From: DAINRZ01 sp964634885
Lineage (GTDB): Bacteria; Bacteroidota; Ignavibacteria; Kapaibacteriales; UBA2268
Assembly (NCBI GenBank): GCA_964634885.1
Contig: CAZWLN010000009.1
Location: forward strand, 56,688-120,687
Direction: 5' to 3'
DNA: 64,000 bases
Shown here: piece by piece, positions 35,922-44,642 of the stretch
How positions within the stretch are numbered: the stretch's first letter is position 1
Layout: every line of letters starts with the position of its first letter
Position numbers and translations under genes: made by a program
Notes under the pieces: model-generated
The model's input: the letters and a program-made list of their open reading frames with translations, nothing else
Databases searched by the model: none
Told to the model about the DNA's origin: nothing

Positions 35922-37712
35922 TCAGGTATTCATCGAGAGGAGGAATTCCCTGTTTGTACGGGTACCTTTCATCCTGCTGAGGAGGAATTCCATTGCTTCG
36001 ATGGACTGCATGTCGCTGAGGAGTTTCCTCAGGACCCAAACCCTGTTGAGTTCTTCGGGTTCGAGCAGGAGCTCTTCTTTTCTTGTGCCGGAACGGTTGA
36101 CGTCGATGGCGGGGAAGATACGGCGCTCGGAAATTCTCCTGTCGAGAACGAGTTCCAGGTTGCCGGTACCTTTGAATTCCTCGAAGATGACCTCGTCCAT
36201 ACGGCTGCCGGTGTCGATCAGCGAAGTGGCAATGATCGTCAGCGAGCCGCCTTCTTCGACGTTACGGGCGGCGCCGAAGAATCTCTTGGGTTTGTGGAGG
36301 GCGTTGGCGTCAACACCACCGGAGAGGATCTTACCGGAGTGTGGAACGACAGTGTTGTGAGCCCTGGCAAGCCTTGTGATGGAGTCGAGAAGGATGACGA
36401 CGTCCATCTTTGCTTCAACGAGCCTCTTTGCTTTTTCGAGAACCATGTCGGCAACCTGTACGTGCCTGTCGGGTGGCTCATCGAATGTTGAGGAAAGTAC
36501 TTCGGCTTCGACGTTACGTTCCATGTCGGTTACTTCCTCAGGCCTTTCGTCGATTAGCAGGACGATGAGTTTCACTTCGGGATGGTTCTTGGTAATGCTG
36601 TTGGCAATCTGTTGCAGGAGGATTGTTTTACCTGATTTCGGGGGCGACACGATCAAACCGCGCTGTCCTTTACCGACGGGGCACAGCATATTCATTATTC
36701 TCATCGAATAATTATTGGGTGTGGTTTCGAGGTAAAGCCTATCGTTCGGATAGAGTGGTGTCAGGTTGTCGAAAATGGTTCTTTCCCTGATCTGGTCGGG
36801 TGTGAGGTAATTGACCTCATCGACTTTCAGTAGGGCGTAGAAACGTTCTGCTTCTTTGGGGGGCCTGACGTGGCCGGTAATTGTGTCGCCGGTTCTAAGG
36901 TTGAATTTTTTGATCTGGGAAGGAGAAACGTAAATGTCATCGGGCGAGGGAAGATAGTTGTATTGCTGTGAACGAAGGAAACCGTAGCCGTCGGGCAGTA
37001 CTTCAAGAACGCCGTTGTTTGTAAGCAGGCCGTCGTCTTCCGGCTCGTCCATCGACAGCTTTCTTTGTGCCTGTGCGTCGATGATCTTCATTATCAGTTC
37101 ATTCTTCTGGAGGTCGGCAAAATTGGTAATACCGAGGTCTCTAGCCAGGTTTGTCAGTTCTGCAATACGCTTTGTTTTCAGTTCGGCAATATTTTTTATA
37201 GGTTTGTAACCGTCTGCTGCTTTCGCCGGTGCTGGTGCGGGTGCTGGTGTTGGGGCCGGCGCAGGAGTTGGGGCCACGGGTTCTTCCTTCGTCTCGGGTT
37301 TTTCCACTGCTGTCTCAGGAACAGTTGCTACTGCCTGTGCTTCCTGTGCCGGCTTTGCCGAGCGTGGCGGCCTGCCTCTGCGGCGTGGAGCCATAGCCGG
37401 TTCAGGGGATTTGGCAGTTTCGGGAGTATCGGCTTGAGGAGCAGGTTGTATCGCAACAGGCATATTCTGCGGTTTTGTCTCATCTACAGGCTTAGGAGCC
37501 TGGTCTTGGTGTGGTTTTTCATACTTCATTCCCGGGATGGCAAGAGTTTGCTGGATTCCGGGTATTTCCATCTTTTTTTTCCGGCCTCTTTTCCTTAGCG
37601 CTACTTTCTCAGTAATCAGTACATTGTCTATTTCCTTCACTTTTTCAATAGTCGATTTGAAAACAGGTTCACCGTTTTCATTAAATTCCTCGACTGTTTT
37701 CCTTCTTCTCAT
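35922..37712 (-). CDS. rho: Transcription termination factor Rho (with long N-terminal insert)
   Basis: 596 residues against about 420 in E. coli. Residues 1-190 are an extra low-complexity arm rich in Pro/Ala/Glu/Lys (runs of PAPAPTPAPAP, RRRGRPPRS). The Rho N-domain follows (ELKTKRIAELTNLARDLGI), then the RNA-binding cold-shock fold (DGYGFLRSQQYNYLPSPDDIYVSPSQI) and the motor with P-loop GLIVSPPKSGKTILLQQIA, LLIDERPEEVTDMER, Q/R-loop LDSITRLARAHNT and GTGNLELVLDRRIS. Long, disordered N-arms are known in Bacteroidota Rho and may promote phase separation or RNA binding. Divergent from ftsL. Confidence 0.98.
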   Translation of the reverse strand: MRRRKTVEEFNENGEPVFKSTIEKVKEIDNVLITEKVALRKRGRKKKMEIPGIQQTLAIPGMKYEKPHQDQAPKPVDETKPQNMPVAIQPAPQADTPETAKSPEPAMAPRRRGRPPRSAKPAQEAQAVATVPETAVEKPETKEEPVAPTPAPAPTPAPAPAPAKAADGYKPIKNIAELKTKRIAELTNLARDLGITNFADLQKNELIMKIIDAQAQRKLSMDEPEDDGLLTNNGVLEVLPDGYGFLRSQQYNYLPSPDDIYVSPSQIKKFNLRTGDTITGHVRPPKEAERFYALLKVDEVNYLTPDQIRERTIFDNLTPLYPNDRLYLETTPNNYSMRIMNMLCPVGKGQRGLIVSPPKSGKTILLQQIANSITKNHPEVKLIVLLIDERPEEVTDMERNVEAEVLSSTFDEPPDRHVQVADMVLEKAKRLVEAKMDVVILLDSITRLARAHNTVVPHSGKILSGGVDANALHKPKRFFGAARNVEEGGSLTIIATSLIDTGSRMDEVIFEEFKGTGNLELVLDRRISERRIFPAIDVNRSGTRKEELLLEPEELNRVWVLRKLLSDMQSIEAMEFLLSRMKGTRTNREFLLSMNT

Positions 37713-38086
37713 ATTTTTTTCCTGTAATATTAATAATTATGTGGTATGATTTATTCTTTTTTGAATGGAATTTCTAAAGTCTTCGATGAAATAATCAGTG
37801 TTTTTTTTCTTTACCTCTTCATTACTTTTAAGTTATCAAACATGTTAGTTAAAAGGATAGCCTATTTTGACCAGGCGAACACACTCATCTTCAATCTGCT
37901 ATCCGAGCAGCCACCTACAATTACGAAATTAAGTTATAAATCAATATTTTACAAACATTATTTTACCAAACCTCTTTTTTATATATATATATTATCGGAT
38001 TTCTTATCAAAATAATTTAACAGTATGTATTTTTTTTTTAATTTTGCCATAACTCATATAATATTGAGGGGGGAAAGTTAGGAAAT
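37713..38086. other. Divergent promoter region between rho and ftsL
   Basis: 374 bases, AT-rich, with no convincing gene. An inverted repeat GGATAGC (37856) / GCTATCC (37898) brackets a 35-base loop. The last 25 bases hold the AGGGGGGAAAGTTAGGAA ribosome-binding stretch of ftsL. Both flanking operons must start here, but promoter elements are not clear. Confidence 0.4.
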
Positions 38087-38392
38087 ATGATTAAAGCTTA
38101 CGGGCAAACAGAAGAAGAAAGCAGCCGTAAAGGGTTCAGCAGATGGCACATCTTTGCTGCAATAGCCGGGGTTATGCTATTGACAGTGGCGTACATCAGC
38201 AATGTCATCAGCGTTGACAATTTACTGAAGGAAAACAACAAACTTCATAAAGAGTACAACACTCTGCTTAACACCAACAAACTGCTGAAATCAGAACTGA
38301 ACAAGCTGCAGTCTGCCGAATGGATCAACAAACTTGCAGTGGACACTTTGGGGATGGTCAAGTCAACGTCCCTGCCCGAAGTTTTACCTTAA
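38087..38392 (+). CDS. ftsL: FtsL-like cell-division protein
   Basis: 101 residues: a short cytoplasmic head, one membrane segment (HIFAAIAGVMLLTVAYISNVI) and a leucine-rich periplasmic coiled coil (VDNLLKENNKLHKEYNTLLNTNKLLKSELNKLQS) followed by AVDTLGMVKS, the usual FtsL architecture. FtsL bridges FtsB and FtsQ and activates FtsWI at the septum. Sequence conservation in FtsL is low, so the name rests on topology and on the position just before the ftsI-type gene. mraZ and rsmH, which normally precede it, are absent. Confidence 0.82.
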   Translation: MIKAYGQTEEESSRKGFSRWHIFAAIAGVMLLTVAYISNVISVDNLLKENNKLHKEYNTLLNTNKLLKSELNKLQSAEWINKLAVDTLGMVKSTSLPEVLP

Positions 38393-38405
38393 ATCAAAAG
38401 GAACT

Positions 38406-40580
38406 ATGGCAAGACAAGAAGAAGAAATACCAGTTCAAAAAAAGAAATTCTGGAAATTCTGGATAGTTTTTTCATTTTTCATGATCGGCTTTTTTGCTGT
38501 CCTGATGAAGCTGTTCGTTGTCCAGGTCGTTAATGCAGACAAATACCAGGAGCGTGCCCGCCGCCAGCACGAGTCGAAGATACCTCTCAGCGCCCAGCGC
38601 GGGGATGTGTACGACAGGCACGGCAGGCTTCTTGCTACTACTTTCCAGAGCCTTTCGATTGCGGCAGACCCTACACTGCTGATCGACAGGCAGGAGAGAA
38701 TCAGGATATGCGATCTGCTTCAAAAGTATTCGGGAATTAAAAGGAATGTTTTACTTGACAGATTAACCAATTCCAATGGTGAATTCGTCTGGCTTGTACG
38801 GGGGCTAAAGCCTCTTTCCGCACCCGAACTCGAAGCCATTAACTGCAAGGGCCTTATACGCGAGTATGAACCACGCCGCCGTTACCTCTATTCCAATGTT
38901 TGTTCTCATGTCATCGGCAGAACCGATATTGACAACAAGGGAGTCGAGGGGCTGGAAAGGCAGTGGGATTCGCTGCTCCAGGGTACCGGCGGCTTCAAGG
39001 TGATGTACCGCGACGCCCAGGGACGCCTCCAGCCTTCGGCTGAACTGCCGGACAAAGAACCGGAACACGGCAGGTCGCTTACTCTTACCATCGACATCGA
39101 CCTGCAGAAAATCGTCGAACATGAGCTGAAAACTGCCGTTGACGTCAACAAGGCCAATTCAGGCTCCGTTGTTGCCATCGACCCGAAAACCGGCGAAGTG
39201 CTTGCGATGGCCTCCTACCCGGACTATGACCCCAACGGTTTTAATATGAAAAGCATACCGGCAGGCGCCTTGCGTAACCGCATCATCACCGATCCGTTCG
39301 AACCAGGCTCCACTTTCAAGATGGTTACTGCGGCAGCGGCGTTGGAGGAAGGCCTTGTCAGGGCCAATGATATTGTTGACGGTAAAGGCGGCTCCACCAC
39401 ATACAAGGGCTATACCATTCGCGATGTTCACCCCATCGGTAAGATTACTTTCAGGGGCGCTTTCGAAAAGTCAAGCAATGTCGTCTTCTCAGACTTGGGA
39501 ATGAAAATTCCTCCCGATAAATTGTATAAATATATACGCGATTTCGGTTTCGGCATCGTCAGCGGCATCGATCTTCCCGGTGAGTCTGCCGGCCGGCTGC
39601 CGAAAGCAAGCCAGATGACGCCGATGGCAAGAAGGTACCTCGGACACGGCTACGGCCTCAGCGTTACCACCCTGCAGCTTGCTGTTGCCTATGCTACTGT
39701 CGCTAACGGCGGGATTATGATGAATCCCTATGTTGTCAAATCGATCCAGGACGACAGAGGTAATATGCTGCAGGAGTTTAATCCCGAGAAAATCAGGCAG
39801 GTCATCTCAAAGAACACTGCCGACATCCTGACGGGCATGATGAGAGGCGTCGTTGACAGCGGTACCGGTGACAAAGCCAGGATCTTGGGTATGCCCATCG
39901 CCGGTAAAACAGGTACTGCACAACAGATTGTTAACGGAAGCTATGACAATAATAAATATACTTCTTCATTTGTGGGATTCTTCCCGGCGGACAATCCGAA
40001 ACTGGTGATTGCCGTGATAATCGACAATCCCCAGGGCGGCATCTATTATGGCGGCGCCGTTTCCGGGCCTGTGTTCCATGACATAGTGCAGAGGTGGATC
40101 AACGTCTCACCTGATATAATGCTCAATCTCAGTCCTGACAATGCTGTCGGCTACATTCCCAACAAGAAAGTGGTTGTACCCGATATAATAGGGCTGTTCA
40201 TCGATGATGCTGAAAGAATACTGGCGTCGTACAAGCTCCGGCTCAAGAATCCACAGGGCCTGAAAGGCATCGTCATTACACAGAATCCCGAACCGGGGAA
40301 AGATACGGACGAATATGCACAGGTGCTGGTCAGCATCAGGAAACATCAACGCAGTGGTTCTTCAGGTACACTGCTGTTCGATCCGAAGACAATTCCCGAT
40401 GTCAGGGGGATGACACTCCGGCGGGCTGTCTCCCTGCTGCACAGCCATGACATTAAGGTGCTCATCAAAGGTAACGGCATCGTCAGGAAGCAATCGTGGC
40501 AAAAAACCTTTACAGGTTCGGTGATTGTTACACTTGACTGTAACAGTGAGGTGAAACCGCTTACGGGGATCGGACTGTAA
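38406..40580 (+). CDS. ftsI: Septal penicillin-binding protein FtsI/PBP2 with two PASTA domains
   Basis: 724 residues from the ATG at 38406 (AAAAGGAACT ribosome site, 13 bases after ftsL); a longer frame start overlaps ftsL and is unlikely. One membrane anchor (WIVFSFFMIGFFAVLMKLFVVQV), the class B dimerisation region (RGDVYDRHGRLLATT), then the transpeptidase with S-x-x-K in GSTFKMV, S-x-N in KSSNVVF and K-T-G in AGKTGTAQQ. The C-terminus has two PASTA repeats (VVVPDIIGLFIDDAERIL and IPDVRGMTLRRAVSLL). It cross-links septal peptidoglycan. PASTA-tailed FtsI is usual in Bacteroidota. Its last 20 bases overlap a convergent gene. Confidence 0.96.
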   Translation: MARQEEEIPVQKKKFWKFWIVFSFFMIGFFAVLMKLFVVQVVNADKYQERARRQHESKIPLSAQRGDVYDRHGRLLATTFQSLSIAADPTLLIDRQERIRICDLLQKYSGIKRNVLLDRLTNSNGEFVWLVRGLKPLSAPELEAINCKGLIREYEPRRRYLYSNVCSHVIGRTDIDNKGVEGLERQWDSLLQGTGGFKVMYRDAQGRLQPSAELPDKEPEHGRSLTLTIDIDLQKIVEHELKTAVDVNKANSGSVVAIDPKTGEVLAMASYPDYDPNGFNMKSIPAGALRNRIITDPFEPGSTFKMVTAAAALEEGLVRANDIVDGKGGSTTYKGYTIRDVHPIGKITFRGAFEKSSNVVFSDLGMKIPPDKLYKYIRDFGFGIVSGIDLPGESAGRLPKASQMTPMARRYLGHGYGLSVTTLQLAVAYATVANGGIMMNPYVVKSIQDDRGNMLQEFNPEKIRQVISKNTADILTGMMRGVVDSGTGDKARILGMPIAGKTGTAQQIVNGSYDNNKYTSSFVGFFPADNPKLVIAVIIDNPQGGIYYGGAVSGPVFHDIVQRWINVSPDIMLNLSPDNAVGYIPNKKVVVPDIIGLFIDDAERILASYKLRLKNPQGLKGIVITQNPEPGKDTDEYAQVLVSIRKHQRSGSSGTLLFDPKTIPDVRGMTLRRAVSLLHSHDIKVLIKGNGIVRKQSWQKTFTGSVIVTLDCNSEVKPLTGIGL

Positions 40581-41169
40581 AAAGCAATACAATGGCAACG
40601 GCTACGCTGCCTACTACTATTACAGGTTCGAGTATGTTCTGGTAAAACCAGCCTTTGTTGTCCGGTACTACACCACGGGTAAAATCCCAGGCCGGGTTTT
40701 CAACACTGCTTACGTCGCTGCGTCCAATCCTGTCCGAGCAGGATAGAGATATTGCCCCAAGCGGCAGGTATTCGCCGCTTTTTAGCAGCTTGCCCGAGGC
40801 CTCGAGCCTGAATTCCCTGATGAGTGTATCGTCTTCATTATTATCTGATAGATATGAAACACCAAGTTTCGTAATGCTCAGATCGAGAAGTATTATCTGT
40901 TTCGAAGTGTCTGAGGCTGTGTAGAGCCTGGCACCGGCGGCAGAAAGGGCGCCGACAAGAGGATTCTCGATGATCCATGCGCTGCCTGCCGGCTTAATAC
41001 TGATTGAGAATTTGTCGCTTCCGGTTTTCAATAATTGTCCGGAGATCATCGAAGCGGCTTTGCCTGCCAGCGAATCGAGCACATCGAGGTTCGTTGCGGG
41101 CAGTGAATAGGCCGGTATGGGGTGAACGACAAGGGCAAATACCAGGAAAATTATTCCAAGCGCTCTCAT
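40561..41169 (-). CDS. Exported protein with C-terminal membrane anchor, unknown function
   Basis: 202 residues. A signal peptide (MRALGIIFLVFALVVHPIPAYS), a globular middle with no family I recognise (SGQLLKTGSDKFSISIKPAGSAWIIENPLVGALSAAGARLY) and a C-terminal membrane segment (ILEPVIVVGSVAVAIVLLFTV). It starts three bases after the stop of the PH-like gene, so it belongs to the murG transcript, and its end overlaps the end of ftsI on the other strand by 20 bases. Position suggests an envelope role. Confidence 0.75.
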   Translation of the reverse strand: MRALGIIFLVFALVVHPIPAYSLPATNLDVLDSLAGKAASMISGQLLKTGSDKFSISIKPAGSAWIIENPLVGALSAAGARLYTASDTSKQIILLDLSITKLGVSYLSDNNEDDTLIREFRLEASGKLLKSGEYLPLGAISLSCSDRIGRSDVSSVENPAWDFTRGVVPDNKGWFYQNILEPVIVVGSVAVAIVLLFTVRSP

Positions 41170-41171
41170 TG

Positions 41172-41663
41172 CTATGCCTTCAGGTTTTTTTTCAAATAGG
41201 CAATATAACGGGCCAATTCTTTCGGTTCACGATAGGAGGACGGCCTGATGGTAATAATCCTGCGGCGGTTACTGACTTTCATTTTTATTACCTTGAATCC
41301 TGCTTTACCGTCAACATTGCGTTTGCGTTCCTTAGAAAAGCCAATCTTGATAATGTCCTGCTGTAAATACTTTTTTTCCCTGATCCTGTTTTTGAAAATA
41401 ATGTAATCCGGCCCTGCTATTATCTTTTTGTCCATGTACAGGTTATAGAGCAAGCCGACGAATGCGAAAAGGATGAAGCCGGCACAGAGTATTACCACTG
41501 GGTCGGATAGTGTGATTGAGAGAGTGCCCCCTTCGATGGTCCCTTTGATTATGGCCATGGCAATCAGGGCAATGGAATAGACGGCAATGAAATGCCAGTA
41601 AAAATCTATCCTTTTACAAAAGGACCTGATTTCTTCCGATTTTTTCTCATCATTCATATTCAA
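41172..41663 (-). CDS. Two-TM membrane protein with bacterial PH-like domain
   Basis: 163 residues. Two membrane segments (FIAVYSIALIAMAIIKG and DPVVILCAGFILFAFVGLLYNLYM) precede a basic beta-rich domain (IIAGPDYIIFKNRIREKKYLQQDIIKIGFSKERK ... IKMKVSNRRRIITIRPSSYREPKELARYI) that resembles the bPH_2 fold. Function unknown. It lies between murG (49 bases upstream) and the exported-protein gene and is probably co-transcribed with both. Confidence 0.72.
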   Translation of the reverse strand: MNMNDEKKSEEIRSFCKRIDFYWHFIAVYSIALIAMAIIKGTIEGGTLSITLSDPVVILCAGFILFAFVGLLYNLYMDKKIIAGPDYIIFKNRIREKKYLQQDIIKIGFSKERKRNVDGKAGFKVIKMKVSNRRRIITIRPSSYREPKELARYIAYLKKNLKA

Positions 41664-41712
41664 TTCAAAATTATTATCTTAAAATAATGTTAGTAATGTA
41701 TTAGAGACGATT

Positions 41713-42816
41713 TTATTTTGAAACTAATTCAATTATTGCTTCAGCCGTTTTGAGTGCAGCGTCGGGTTCGGCAAGTTCGGAAGCCTGCCTGCCCATTGCA
41801 GACAGCATCTCGGCGTTGCCGGCAAGTTCAGTGAATATTGAAAGCGCTTTGGCAGGCGCTTCGCTGTCTTTGAGCATTACGGCGGCACCCGATTCTTCGA
41901 GGACACGGGCGTTGGCTTCCTGTTCGTTGTTGCTTGCAGAGGGGTATGGGACCAGCAGTGAAGGTTTGCCTGCCGCGCACAGTTCTGCAACTGTGGTCGC
42001 TCCTGAACGGCAAATGACGAAATCGGCAGCAGAATAGGCTGCGGCCATGTCGTCGATAAATTTACTGACGTGTACATTCGGGGGTGGTTCGAATCCGGGC
42101 GTATAGTTCTTTCCTGTCTGCCAGATGACCTGCCAGTCGTGCACGGCGTCGGAAGTAACGATGGATTCGGCAGCGTGGTTAACCGACCTGGCGCCAAGGC
42201 TGCCGCCAAAGATCAGCAGAGTCTTTTTTCCGGGGTCCAGGTTGAACTTCTTCAATGACTCTTCTCTTCCGGGCCTTGCCAGTATATCCCCGCGGACCGG
42301 GTTGCCTAATTTGACGACTTTCTTTGCCGTGTCCGCGTCGAAGTACGATGCAGTCTCTTCGAAAGAAGTTACTATCATCGAAGCTTTGGAAGCCAGCATT
42401 TTAATGGTTTTGCCGGGGTTGACGTTCGATTCCATCAGGACAAGGGGCACTCCCGATTTTGCTGCGGCCCTGCCTGCGGGATAGCTGATGTAGGCGCCGG
42501 TGCAGATGACCACGCCGGTGTGCCTTTCGCGTATCAGCCTGCGGCACAGGGATGTGGACCTGAGAATGTTAAGTGGCAGCATATAGGACTGAAGGTAGAA
42601 CAAACCGGCGAAGGGTTTGATGGGCATTGGGTGGAACCTGTAGCCCAGGGCCGGGACTTTGTCGGCTTCGATGCGGTTGCCGGTGCCGACGAAATCGAAA
42701 GACACACTGCTGCCGGCAATCTTTTCCAGTTGCCCGGCGACTGCCAGTGCGGGGAACAGATGGCCTCCGGTACCTCCGGCTGCTATTAATACATTGATAT
42801 GTTCATTCTTTGCCAT
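41713..42816 (-). CDS. murG: MurG, lipid II-forming GlcNAc transferase
   Basis: 367 residues. The N-terminal glycine-rich loop IAAGGTGGHLFPALAVA, FVGTGNRIEADKVP, VVICTGAYISYPAGRAA, then the UDP-GlcNAc domain LLIFGGSLGARSVNHA, SKFIDDMAAAYSAADFVICRSGATTVAELCAAGKPSLLVPYPSASNNEQEANAR. It adds GlcNAc to lipid I on the inner face of the membrane. The usual dcw neighbours (murC, ftsW, ftsQ) are missing; only ftsL-ftsI are nearby, on the opposite strand and convergent. Confidence 0.98.
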   Translation of the reverse strand: MAKNEHINVLIAAGGTGGHLFPALAVAGQLEKIAGSSVSFDFVGTGNRIEADKVPALGYRFHPMPIKPFAGLFYLQSYMLPLNILRSTSLCRRLIRERHTGVVICTGAYISYPAGRAAAKSGVPLVLMESNVNPGKTIKMLASKASMIVTSFEETASYFDADTAKKVVKLGNPVRGDILARPGREESLKKFNLDPGKKTLLIFGGSLGARSVNHAAESIVTSDAVHDWQVIWQTGKNYTPGFEPPPNVHVSKFIDDMAAAYSAADFVICRSGATTVAELCAAGKPSLLVPYPSASNNEQEANARVLEESGAAVMLKDSEAPAKALSIFTELAGNAEMLSAMGRQASELAEPDAALKTAEAIIELVSK

Positions 42817-42981
42817 ATTATATGCCGTTTAATTAAAAAAGCCAAAAATAATAAAAAAAAGTATAATAATATATGTATTGAATTTCACACGAAATTCATA
42901 AATTAGTAATATTGATAAAATATATAAAGTATTTTTTAATCGATGAATAGAGAAAAATATCAGCATAATAAAGGGGGAAAA

Positions 42982-43740
42982 ATGAAATATTCAATTGTTG
43001 TAATCGGTTTAATCTTTGGTGTTGCCTTTTCTTCGGCCTTTGGACAGACTGAGAAAGTCAGGTCCTACGTCAAAATGGTTGCAGAGGGTAAAATTGCCGA
43101 AGCAAAGTGGGGCTACAAGCAGATAGCAAAGGACTATCCGAACGACCCCGGTGTAATATTCCTGGGGGCTGTCCTCGATGAAAATGCAGCCAACGCGGTT
43201 AAAGTATATAAAAAAATTGTTACTGACTTCCCGAAATCCGAATGGGCAGACGACGCATACTGGAGGCTGATACAGTACAATGTGGTAATGAACGAACTGG
43301 CAAAAGCCAAAGCTGAACTCGAAGGGTTCAAGCTCAGATACCCCTCCTCGGTTTTCCTTGAACCCTCGGCGGACCTGGTAAGGGTGGCTTCTGTTGCTGC
43401 CGGCGAAAAACCGGCGCTTGTGTTGAAGAAAGACAGCGCCGCAGCCAGGAATGTACCTGATCTCAAACTCAATCCGGTAAAGGCCAACGCGGCAGACGAT
43501 GAAACCGGAAGCCAGTGGGGCTGGCAGATTGGTGTGTTTAACACGAGTAAAGCCGCAAACACGGAGATGAATAATTACAAGAAGAGGCGTATGGCTGTCA
43601 AAGTCGTAACGAGGAAGATCGACGGGGAAGAAAGATACTCTGTCGTCATCGGCAGTTACAAAACAAAGAAAGAAGCGGAGGCCGCCAAAACGAACGTAAG
43701 TGAAGAATGCAAATGCAGCCCGGTGCTGATCAGTTATTAA
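42982..43740 (+). CDS. Exported TPR-like protein with SPOR domain
   Basis: 252 residues from the ATG at 42982 (AAGGGGGAAAA ribosome site and signal peptide MKYSIVVIGLIFGVAFSSAFG). A helical repeat part (VAEGKIAEAKWGYKQIAKDYPNDPGVIFLGAVLDENAANAVKVY) resembles TPR/YbgF-type coordinators. The C-terminal SPOR domain (WGWQIGVFNTSKAANTEMNNYKKRRMAVKVV ... YSVVIGSYKTKKEAEAAK) should bind denuded septal glycan. A role in envelope division is plausible. Its last 25 coding bases recur 860 bases further on, at 44597. Confidence 0.85.
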   Translation: MKYSIVVIGLIFGVAFSSAFGQTEKVRSYVKMVAEGKIAEAKWGYKQIAKDYPNDPGVIFLGAVLDENAANAVKVYKKIVTDFPKSEWADDAYWRLIQYNVVMNELAKAKAELEGFKLRYPSSVFLEPSADLVRVASVAAGEKPALVLKKDSAAARNVPDLKLNPVKANAADDETGSQWGWQIGVFNTSKAANTEMNNYKKRRMAVKVVTRKIDGEERYSVVIGSYKTKKEAEAAKTNVSEECKCSPVLISY

Positions 43741-44352
43741 TCTGAAGGAGTGATCTTTAACTATATTCCTGAATATGCCGGAAAACTGACCGGGTTGTGG
43801 CTCTGGGTGTCTTCCGGCATTATTTATTCTTTGCGTTTTGTTATTTTGGATTGCCTAAGCTGATAGTTATTCAACCCCGGGGACGGCAACCTGCCCGGCG
43901 TTTATAACCCCATCCCAAACTCATACGAAACTGTGGAAAGCTACATCAGTCGGGACGTAGGCCTTGTGTCCAGATTAAGTAAGTCAATAATACGGCTTAT
44001 TACCACCATCTTACTAATATGATAGTTTTATCCGTACGGAATAGCGAAGAACCTTTATTATTATAACTTATGATTGGATCCATTGTTTAAAGTGTTCTAA
44101 GCTTTGTTTGAAATCATTTACTACTGACGCCGATTATTCTATTGAATACTTGTCCACGGGCTGTAGCTCACGACAATGAAAATGATAAATTTTACTCTTT
44201 CTCCCCAAATTTTTCAAAGACCCTTAATTATTAGCTCTCTAAAGATATGGTTCTTCGCTGTTCAGTATGGGTTTAAAGAGTATCTATCATTACGATAATG
44301 TGTATTTGCAGCGATAGGTGATCTGACAAAGATACAGTAATAAAGCGCCATT

Positions 44353-44449
44353 ACACACCCCCCGTCCCCCTCTTGTTAGAGAGGGAGCGTTGTCTCAGGT
44401 CTTAACCCCTCTAAGAAGAGGGGTGGCTGCGGCAGCAGCCGGGGTGTGT
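44353..44449. repeat. Palindromic intergenic element, ends ACACACCCC/GGGGTGTGT
   Basis: 97 bases bounded by ACACACCCC and GGGGTGTGT. Inside are two smaller hairpins, CCCTCT-TGTT-AGAGAGGG and ACCCCTCT-AAG-AAGAGGGGT, and GGCTGC-GGCA-GCAGCC. GC-rich in an AT-rich gap, as expected of a REP-like or MITE-like repeat. Confidence 0.7.
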
Positions 44450-44596
44450 CCATTAAAATTGATAAATTCTTATTTGTTTTATCTTCGTTATTTACCCACT
44501 ACAAATAGTGAAGGTTCATAATCCTGTTAATACCCAACGCTAAGAAGGCAAAAAATCAGTATATATTTTGAAAAAGCCGGTAAAAAAAAGGGGAAC

Positions 44597-44621
44597 TGCA
44601 GCCCGGTGCTGATCAGTTATT
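44597..44621 (+). pseudogene. Duplicate remnant of the SPOR gene 3' end
   Basis: 25 bases starting TGCAGCCCGGTGCTGATCAG are identical to the last coding bases of the SPOR gene at 43714-43738. In frame they read CSPVLISY followed by a stop, preceded by KGN in place of ECK. No further homology upstream was seen, so only the tail remains of a duplication or deletion. Confidence 0.6.
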
Positions 44622-44642
44622 GACTTGGCTTTAATATCGTGA

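Larger units (their letters stand above)
43741..44642. other. Repeat-bearing intergenic region, no gene
   Basis: 900 bases. It starts with a hairpin ATGCCGGAA (43774) / TTCCGGCAT (43812) that may end the SPOR gene. An imperfect inverted pair around AGCGAAGAACC (44043) and GGTTCTTCGCT (44249) frames about 220 bases. A GC-rich palindromic element lies at 44353-44449. At 44597-44621 there is an exact copy of the 3' end of the SPOR gene. No open frame looks real. Confidence 0.65.

Noticed and set aside
37065..37598. 177-codon Cys/Arg-rich frame opposite the rho N-terminal arm
   Set aside because: Complement of the Pro/Ala-rich coding repeat of rho; codon use is that of a shadow frame.
37746..38015. 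89-codon frame between rho and ftsL
   Set aside because: AT-rich, hydrophobic by composition, no ribosome site and no recognisable domain; the interval is a divergent promoter region.
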